Below, one piece after another: positions 18,870 to 22,398 of a DNA stretch of 22,398 bases; the first letter of the stretch is position 1, and each line of letters begins with the position of its first letter. The notes beneath the pieces were generated by a model. The model saw only the letters and a program-made list of their open reading frames with translations. It was not told the DNA's origin and searched no databases. This DNA comes from a virus. The stretch is from positions 1 to 22,398 of the IMG/VR virus record IMGVR_UViG_3300042402_000268. One strand, 5' to 3'. The position numbers were made by a program, and so were the translations under genes.

Positions 18870-19715
18870 TCACATTCCGTTTGAGTAGTAAATTCCAGGG
18901 TCACTCGTCCTGGTATGTCCCTTGGATTGTTTAGATGCACTGCCAGTATTATCAACACCCACATTGTCGCTCTCCTTGGTCCAAGTTACTATTTCCCAGC
19001 GACCATCGTGATGTTCTACAAGTGCTGTACAACTTTCGACCCAGTCGCCGTCGTTCATGTATACGATACCATTTATCTCTTTGATCTCTGCATGATGTAT
19101 GTGACCGCAGATCACACCGTCAAAGCCACGCTTCTTACAATACATCACTAGATTCTTTTCAAATTGAAATATAAAGTCTACTGCCTTTTTAACTCGTTGT
19201 TTGAGGTACTTAGACAAACTCCAATAACCAAATCCCATACGGTGACGTATCCAGTTAAACTTACTGTTAAGGCCAAGAATAAAATCGTAGGCCTTATCTC
19301 CTAAGAACGCAATCCACGGTGCAAGGCGAGTAATACCATCAAACAGGTCGCCGTGTGTAACTAGATAGTGTTTGGTGTCTACGCCTATGTGCTCTATTTG
19401 ATTTACGATTTCAATGTTACCAAAACCAATGCCATAAGGCATTAAGGGTCTTAGGAACTCATCATGATTGCCTGCTACATATATTACTCGTGTACCACGT
19501 TTAGCATGTCCAAGTATGCGACGAACTACATTGGTATGACTTTGCTTCCAACGCCATTTGTTTTGTTGTATGCGCCACACATCTAATATATCTCCAACGA
19601 GATAAAGTGTTTCGCAGGTATTGTGTTTGAGAAAGTTGTTGAGCTTGTCAGCTTGACTATCTCTAGTGCCAAGGTGTACATCACTAATAAAAATAGAGCG
19701 ATAAGTTTTTAGCAT
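18870..19715 (-). CDS. LpxH-like metallophosphoesterase (UDP-diacylglucosamine pyrophosphatase family)
   Basis: 281 residues. The calcineurin-like metal motifs are complete: SDVHLG (Asp12, His14), GDILD (Asp42), GNHDE (Asn83, His84), THGD (His121) and GHIHHAE (His205, His207). The spacing and VWRIQQN after motif II match the LpxH/COG2908 group that removes UMP from UDP-2,3-diacylglucosamine in lipid A synthesis. It is longer than E. coli LpxH, with a polar C-terminal tail of ~30 residues. The substrate could also be another UDP-lipid or nucleotide. The late promoter GATAAATA gives a 1-nt leader; no Shine-Dalgarno site. The glycosyltransferase follows 60 bases downstream. Confidence 0.87.
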   Translation of the reverse strand: MLKTYRSIFISDVHLGTRDSQADKLNNFLKHNTCETLYLVGDILDVWRIQQNKWRWKQSHTNVVRRILGHAKRGTRVIYVAGNHDEFLRPLMPYGIGFGNIEIVNQIEHIGVDTKHYLVTHGDLFDGITRLAPWIAFLGDKAYDFILGLNSKFNWIRHRMGFGYWSLSKYLKQRVKKAVDFIFQFEKNLVMYCKKRGFDGVICGHIHHAEIKEINGIVYMNDGDWVESCTALVEHHDGRWEIVTWTKESDNVGVDNTGSASKQSKGHTRTSDPGIYYSNGM

Positions 19716-19721
19716 AGCTAA

Positions 19722-19729
19722 TATTTATC
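19722..19729 (-). promoter_or_regulatory. Late promoter GATAAATA, leaderless
   Basis: Minus strand; last A at 19722, predicted start 19716, ATG of the LpxH-like gene at 19715. Confidence 0.65.
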
Positions 19730-19760
19730 GCCCTAGGCTGTGTGTAATGTTACAGTTGTG

Positions 19761-19919
19761 TTAAATCTGTACCAAGGTCCATTTGCGTGTAAATGATTTG
19801 CCTTCGGCCTTGTGTTTCAGTATCTTAGCGAACTCTTTTTTACGCAGTTCGGAAACCGTTTCTGTATCATGGTCGACGCAAGCCCTGTACAGTTTAGCAA
19901 GTAGCTTACGCTGTTTCAT
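19761..19919 (-). CDS. 52-aa basic helical protein
   Basis: 52 residues, MKQRKLLAKLYRACVDHDTE and on through ELRKKEFAKILKHKAEGKSF to a final VQI. It is basic and largely helical, of the size and charge of small phage nucleic-acid-binding or host-takeover proteins; no family recognised. Support is strong for so short a gene: a perfect late promoter TATAAATA 21 bases upstream of the ATG, and the best Shine-Dalgarno site in the window (CAGGAGG, 7 bases before the ATG) in a 15-nt leader. The next gene downstream, the LpxH-like one, has its own promoter. Confidence 0.82.
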   Translation of the reverse strand: MKQRKLLAKLYRACVDHDTETVSELRKKEFAKILKHKAEGKSFTRKWTLVQI

Positions 19920-19938
19920 GGTTGTGTCCTCCTGTACT

Positions 19939-20580
19939 TTATTTATACACTAATTGGTTTACAAAGTCAAGTAAAAGTTTATGATGTGCGCCATTATGAT
20001 ACTTGCCTTTAAGCCAAGTATAACTGTTATACCAATGAGATTCGCTTTCTGGATGGCAACCTATTAGTCCAATGTTGTTTTGTATTATGGCCATGGCATC
20101 ACCATTGGCATAGGTAGCTACCGTTTGGTATTCGCCGTTACCTATCAGCGCACATCCGTCATAGAAAAACATCTTATGTGACTCGCCATTCCATGTTACG
20201 GACAATGATTTAGCGTGTGGCCTACGTGTGTCTGTACTGGGACGTGTGATATATTGAACAGCATTCACATTATCTAATATATTAAAGTAGTCGCTGCCTG
20301 CCCAGTAGGCTCCCATACAGATGCCTAGGTACTTGCCACCGCCACGCACAAACTGTTTAACAGCCTCTCCATTCTCACTGAGCAGATAATTAAAACTGTC
20401 TGCATCACCAATGCCTCCTGGAACAGCAACACAATCTACATCGTCAAAGAAATCCCGCTCAACTTCGTGGCGGGTAAAAATTTTAAAACTGTAGTGTGAA
20501 CTTAGGGCTTGCATAATGCCGTTGCCGCTTTGTACACTGCATTTAGGCTGATGCAAGAATAATGCTATCTTTTTCATCAT
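19939..20580 (-). CDS. Class I glutamine-amidotransferase-like (BPL_N-type) protein
   Basis: 213 residues. The start is MMKKIALFLHQP; ATG at 20580 or 20577. The fold signatures are VAVPGGIGDADSF (51-63), the nucleophile elbow YLGICMGAYWAG with Cys88, and GCHPESE with His176 and Glu178, a full Cys-His-Glu triad. Lack of a synthetase partner and the G-I-C-x-G-A-Y form resemble the biotin-protein-ligase N-terminal (BPL_N) group, whose reaction is unclear; a peptidase or amidase is possible. A 125-base GC-richer stretch precedes it. Its last codons (Tyr-Lys-stop, TATAAATAA) are also the late promoter of the next gene. Confidence 0.8.
   Translation of the reverse strand: MMKKIALFLHQPKCSVQSGNGIMQALSSHYSFKIFTRHEVERDFFDDVDCVAVPGGIGDADSFNYLLSENGEAVKQFVRGGGKYLGICMGAYWAGSDYFNILDNVNAVQYITRPSTDTRRPHAKSLSVTWNGESHKMFFYDGCALIGNGEYQTVATYANGDAMAIIQNNIGLIGCHPESESHWYNSYTWLKGKYHNGAHHKLLLDFVNQLVYK
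19940..19947 (-). promoter_or_regulatory. T4-type late promoter TATAAATA (perfect consensus)
   Basis: Minus strand; predicted start 19934. The bases also encode the end of the amidotransferase-like protein (TAT AAA TAA). Serves the 52-aa gene. Confidence 0.88.
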
Positions 20581-20705
20581 AGCTCTTTATGTTAATGCTC
20601 ACTTCAGGGGACCATTCCCGGGCACGACTCCGTTAATCCTCAGCCCAGCAGCCGGGCACATCTAAGTAACGCAAGCGTTCCTAAGGTAGATGTTCTGTTT
20701 TAAAA
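20581..20705 (-). ncRNA. Possible structured leader RNA ahead of the amidotransferase-like gene
   Basis: A 125-base stretch, GC-richer than its surroundings. Read on the minus strand it has stem ACATCTA/TAGATGT enclosing AACG-CTTG-CGTT, then GCCC/GGGC around a 7-base loop, then GGGA/TCCC. GTGCCCGG occurs twice, and the first CCCGG could pair with the later CCGGG, excluding the GCCC/GGGC hairpin, as in a switch. No known riboswitch consensus was recognised. A 20-codon ATG frame (minus strand, starting MCPAAGLR) crosses it without a ribosome site. Confidence 0.4.
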
Positions 20706-21152
20706 TTAATTACACCAACTCTGTTTGGCTTCACCGTAATATTCACGAGCAAAGCCATTAGCAATTAGGGCAGCACGTAGACTTTGTCCGTTAATTAAAA
20801 GGTCGCCGAGAACACGACCACCAAATTTATCCCATCCATAGAAAGTAGCTTGAAACTTTCCCCCGGCTGCTGCGGCCTGGTTAATTGCATTTTTAGTGAA
20901 TGCCGAGGCTGCTTCTCCTCGTTGAGCTTCACTAGGACATTGGGCACGATGGCCTTTTTCTGGGGTATCAACTCCAAAGACTCTGATGGCCAACTCTGGC
21001 TTAAGCGGCTTGGGAAGAAAGGGAGCGGCGATCACAACTGTGTCGCCGTCTGTCACTCTTAAAATTTGTGCATCGTAAGTCACACCCTGTGGTGTTTTTT
21101 GTGCAAATGCTAGTACTGGTAGTGCTAACAATAGTAATAGAAACTTCTTCAT
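20706..21152 (-). CDS. Secreted thermonuclease (staphylococcal-nuclease-like)
   Basis: 148 residues. MKKFLLLLLALPVLAFAQK is a clear Sec signal peptide with AFA before the cut near residue 17. The SNase core follows: VTDGDTVVI with Asp35, IRVFGVDTPEKG with Arg57, Asp62, Thr63 and Glu65, and GGRVLGDL with Arg113, matching the calcium and catalytic set. Cys72 and Cys147 could form a disulfide, fitting the periplasm. It would degrade DNA or RNA outside the cytoplasm, for instance competitor or host DNA released at lysis. A late-type promoter (21177-21184) and AAGGAT ribosome site lie upstream, so it is made late. Confidence 0.92.
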   Translation of the reverse strand: MKKFLLLLLALPVLAFAQKTPQGVTYDAQILRVTDGDTVVIAAPFLPKPLKPELAIRVFGVDTPEKGHRAQCPSEAQRGEAASAFTKNAINQAAAAGGKFQATFYGWDKFGGRVLGDLLINGQSLRAALIANGFAREYYGEAKQSWCN

Positions 21153-21175
21153 TGTATATCCTTAATGTAAGTAGT

Positions 21176-21787
21176 TTATTTATTCTCTATCCAGAAGCCC
21201 AATCGATCTCCGCCTGCACTTTCGTACCATTTGGTGTCGGGTGGTTGTGGTAAAGGGTTATCTCGCCACACAGGATATATTATGTTGCTGTTGTGATTGG
21301 TAAAATCATCGTTCCATCGTAAGTGTACTTCTATTATTTTGCCATCTACATATTCCACATTGACCCACGGCGTTAGATGCCATAATTCACCTAACACTTT
21401 GGGAAAGCTGTATTTCTCATCAATACGCTGCCAACGGCTGAATCTATCTAGTCTATCAGGATCATCGCGAAATCCTTCAACTGCCAGTGTTTGTATGCCA
21501 TAGTGAAAGTCTATACTGGTATGGCGGCCTTCGAAACATTCACTCCAAAAGTATCCGTCAGGTACTAGATCAGTGTCTTCGGGTGTTAGCCATTGTTTTG
21601 TTGCACCACGACTCATCATGCGTATGTTGGTTATAGGCCGAACAATGTAATATGCTGGCTTAGGCACTGGTATACCGGCAGGAGCAGCAACATGGCCACA
21701 TTTTGCTGCTAGTATAAGTTTATCGTAGATCCAAAGATAATCAATCGGGCAACGACACCACACATCTTTATCGTCAATATATTGCAT
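21176..21787 (-). CDS. 203-aa T4-like phage protein of unknown function
   Basis: 203 residues, rich in Trp, Tyr, Asp and Arg. It includes IDYLWIYDKLILAAKCGH near the start, then PAGIPVPKPAYYIVRPITNI (34-55) and MMSRGAT (57-63). A beta-rich C-terminal half contains WVNVEYVDGKIIEVHLRWN. The IVRP, RMMSRGA and HLRW segments give it the look of a small ATP-grasp or ligase-like fold, but no definite metal or nucleotide site can be assigned. The ATG lies 4 bases after the previous stop with no Shine-Dalgarno site, so coupling is likely. Its end (AAT AAA TAA) doubles as the late promoter of the thermonuclease. Confidence 0.7.
   Translation of the reverse strand: MQYIDDKDVWCRCPIDYLWIYDKLILAAKCGHVAAPAGIPVPKPAYYIVRPITNIRMMSRGATKQWLTPEDTDLVPDGYFWSECFEGRHTSIDFHYGIQTLAVEGFRDDPDRLDRFSRWQRIDEKYSFPKVLGELWHLTPWVNVEYVDGKIIEVHLRWNDDFTNHNSNIIYPVWRDNPLPQPPDTKWYESAGGDRLGFWIENK
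21177..21184 (-). promoter_or_regulatory. Late-type promoter AATAAATA for the thermonuclease
   Basis: Minus strand; predicted start 21171, 18-nt leader containing AAGGAT. It overlaps the Asn-Lys-stop end of the upstream gene. Confidence 0.68.
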
Positions 21788-21791
21788 TATT

Positions 21792-22046
21792 CTATTTGGT
21801 TTTAACGTTTATCGCTTTACCTGATCGATTGGCGTTGGGATCTTCGCGACGCTTGCGAGCAGCGGCTTTAGCACGACCTTTCTTACCTAGACTCTGCGCC
21901 TTGCTTTTGGGCAGGCATTTAGGCTTGCCTTCTTTTTCTGATCCCCTAGCACAGTCGCCGCGGATCTTGCCGTCGGGGCCAAAGCGTACCCATTTGTCTT
22001 TGAACCACTTACGTAGATCCTCAGTGATGAACTCGTGAGCTCTCAT
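21792..22046 (-). CDS. 84-aa basic DUF5872-like protein with capsid-targeting-type N-terminus
   Basis: 84 residues from the ATG at 22046. An in-frame ATG at 22112 would add 22 residues but overlap the upstream gene by 70 bases; the ATGA junction and the MRAHEFITED start favour 22046. The body is KWVRFGPDGKIRGDCARGSE, then KPKCLPKSKAQS and a Lys/Arg-rich part (GRAKAAARKRREDPNANRSG), matching phage proteins grouped as DUF5872 from memory. Two Cys residues (CARG, CLPK) might bind metal. Its charge suggests DNA contact. MRAHEFITE resembles the T4 internal-protein targeting sequence (EFIAE) and ends in the prohead-protease pattern I-x-E. Confidence 0.78.
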   Translation of the reverse strand: MRAHEFITEDLRKWFKDKWVRFGPDGKIRGDCARGSEKEGKPKCLPKSKAQSLGKKGRAKAAARKRREDPNANRSGKAINVKTK

Positions 22047-22255
22047 TTCTTTTTGGATTCCTTGCCTTTGCGACACTGTACCAATTGTCCTGACGCATAA
22101 GCACTTGGCCATACCTTGACACGATTCTTGACCTTGTAGTAACAGGCATCTTTCTTGCCTTCATCTAGTTCGCTGGCCAACTTGATAGGACCGCCACACT
22201 CTGGGCATCCTGTTTCTATCATGTCTAGTTGTTCTAATATATCTCTAATATTCAT
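22043..22255 (-). CDS. 70-aa Cys-containing T4-like phage protein
   Basis: 70 residues. MNIRDILEQLDMIETGCPEC is followed by ELDEGKKDACYYKV and VWPSAYASGQLVQCRKGKES. The CPEC pair plus Cys at DACYYK and VQCRK make a possible small zinc site. The WPSAYASG-x-L-V-x-CRK ending is one I recall as very common in aquatic T4-like phages, function unknown. A GAGGAATTTATAA ribosome site precedes it. It is coupled by ATGA to the DUF5872-like gene; the two also share the KDACYYKV / GDCARG type of basic Cys segment, so they may form one assembly or DNA-associated unit. Confidence 0.78.
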   Translation of the reverse strand: MNIRDILEQLDMIETGCPECGGPIKLASELDEGKKDACYYKVKNRVKVWPSAYASGQLVQCRKGKESKKK

Positions 22256-22269
22256 TTATAAATTCCTCG

Positions 22270-22398
22270 TTACTCGTATGTAACAGTGTCTGAGTCACCT
22301 AAAGACCATTTAGGATTAGTTTCAACTACCCACTTCTTGGTAGCTACCTTGAAGTCTGGGAACAGCATCTCTTTGGGATTACTAGCAGCATCTAAAAA
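22270..22398 (-). CDS. C-terminal 42 residues of an unidentified phage protein
   Basis: Only the 3' end lies in the window; the stop codon TAA is at 22270-22272. The visible residues include AASNPKEMLFPDFKVATKKW and a final GDSDTVTYE. No family can be assigned from this. It sits 14 bases upstream of the 70-aa gene on the same strand and probably shares its transcript. Confidence 0.6.
   Translation of the reverse strand, partial: FLDAASNPKEMLFPDFKVATKKWVVETNPKWSLGDSDTVTYE

Noticed and set aside
20630-20691. 20-codon frame beginning MCPAAGLR in the GC-rich intergenic stretch
   Set aside because: No Shine-Dalgarno site, and the segment is better explained by RNA-like stems. Kept only as a note under the structured RNA.
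20581-20705. tRNA or tmRNA in the GC-rich intergenic stretch
   Set aside because: No T-arm GGTTCRA pattern, acceptor stem or cloverleaf spacing could be made to fit.
22047-22112. 22-residue N-terminal extension of the DUF5872-like protein
   Set aside because: It would overlap the upstream gene by 70 bases. The later ATG has the ATGA junction and the MRAHEFITE start seen in sister proteins.

Overview
This window looks like an internal piece of a T4-superfamily myovirus genome from an aquatic setting, infecting a Gram-negative host. The reasons are: dense, mostly minus-strand genes with ATGA or TAATG junctions; many copies of a T4-type late promoter element (variants of TATAAATA); a class Ia ribonucleotide reductase set; virion genes (PAAR spike tip, beta-helix tail spike); and many short proteins of the kind conserved in marine and freshwater T4-like phages. 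No photosynthesis genes, tRNAs, integrase, insertion sequences or CRISPR arrays were seen. The host cannot be named. The LpxH-like phosphatase and the signal-peptide nuclease point to an outer-membrane bacterium, and one small DUF3563-like protein weakly suggests a proteobacterium.

Layout. 1-6295 (minus): nrdA, a class II aldolase, nrdB, a 55-aa protein, glutaredoxin, an LSm-like protein, a coiled-coil protein, a PAAR-M15 peptidase spike tip and a truncated YbaN/DUF454 membrane protein. 6319-8299 (minus): a conserved T4-like protein and a tail spike. 8344-9039 (minus): a PD-(D/E)XK nuclease with its own early promoter. 9072-13057 (minus): structural or assembly-type proteins, a coiled-coil membrane protein, and a small protein with its own strong promoter and terminator. 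13142-15328 (minus): a 95-aa protein, a Pol-beta-type nucleotidyltransferase and a ligase-like DUF6267 protein. 15462-19919 (both strands): a cargo-like block with two micro-proteins, an alpha/beta hydrolase, a 90-aa protein, a fatty acid desaturase, a HAD phosphatase, a GT2 glycosyltransferase, an LpxH-like phosphoesterase and a 52-aa protein. 19939-22398 (minus): a glutamine-amidotransferase-like protein, a possible structured RNA, a secreted thermonuclease and small conserved phage proteins. No gene-free stretch exceeds about 135 bases.

Regulation is readable. About fifteen late-type elements and three or four host-type sigma70 promoters can be placed. In six genes (9039, 12524, 15766, 17464, 17517, 19715) the promoter lies so close to the ATG that the predicted transcript has a 0-3 nt leader and no Shine-Dalgarno site. 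Genes served by more distant promoters, or lying inside operons, mostly have one. In seven places the upstream gene's stop codon lies inside or directly against the late promoter. At 11610-11640 a late promoter is nested in the left arm of a terminator.

How the genes may work together: the reductase and glutaredoxin supply dNTPs. The spike, PAAR-M15 and thermonuclease products act at the cell envelope or outside it. The nucleotidyltransferase and ligase-like pair looks like an uncharacterised nucleic-acid end-processing unit. At least one member carries a T4-like capsid-targeting N-terminus, so it may be packaged and injected. The cargo block reads as a lipid/envelope remodelling set.
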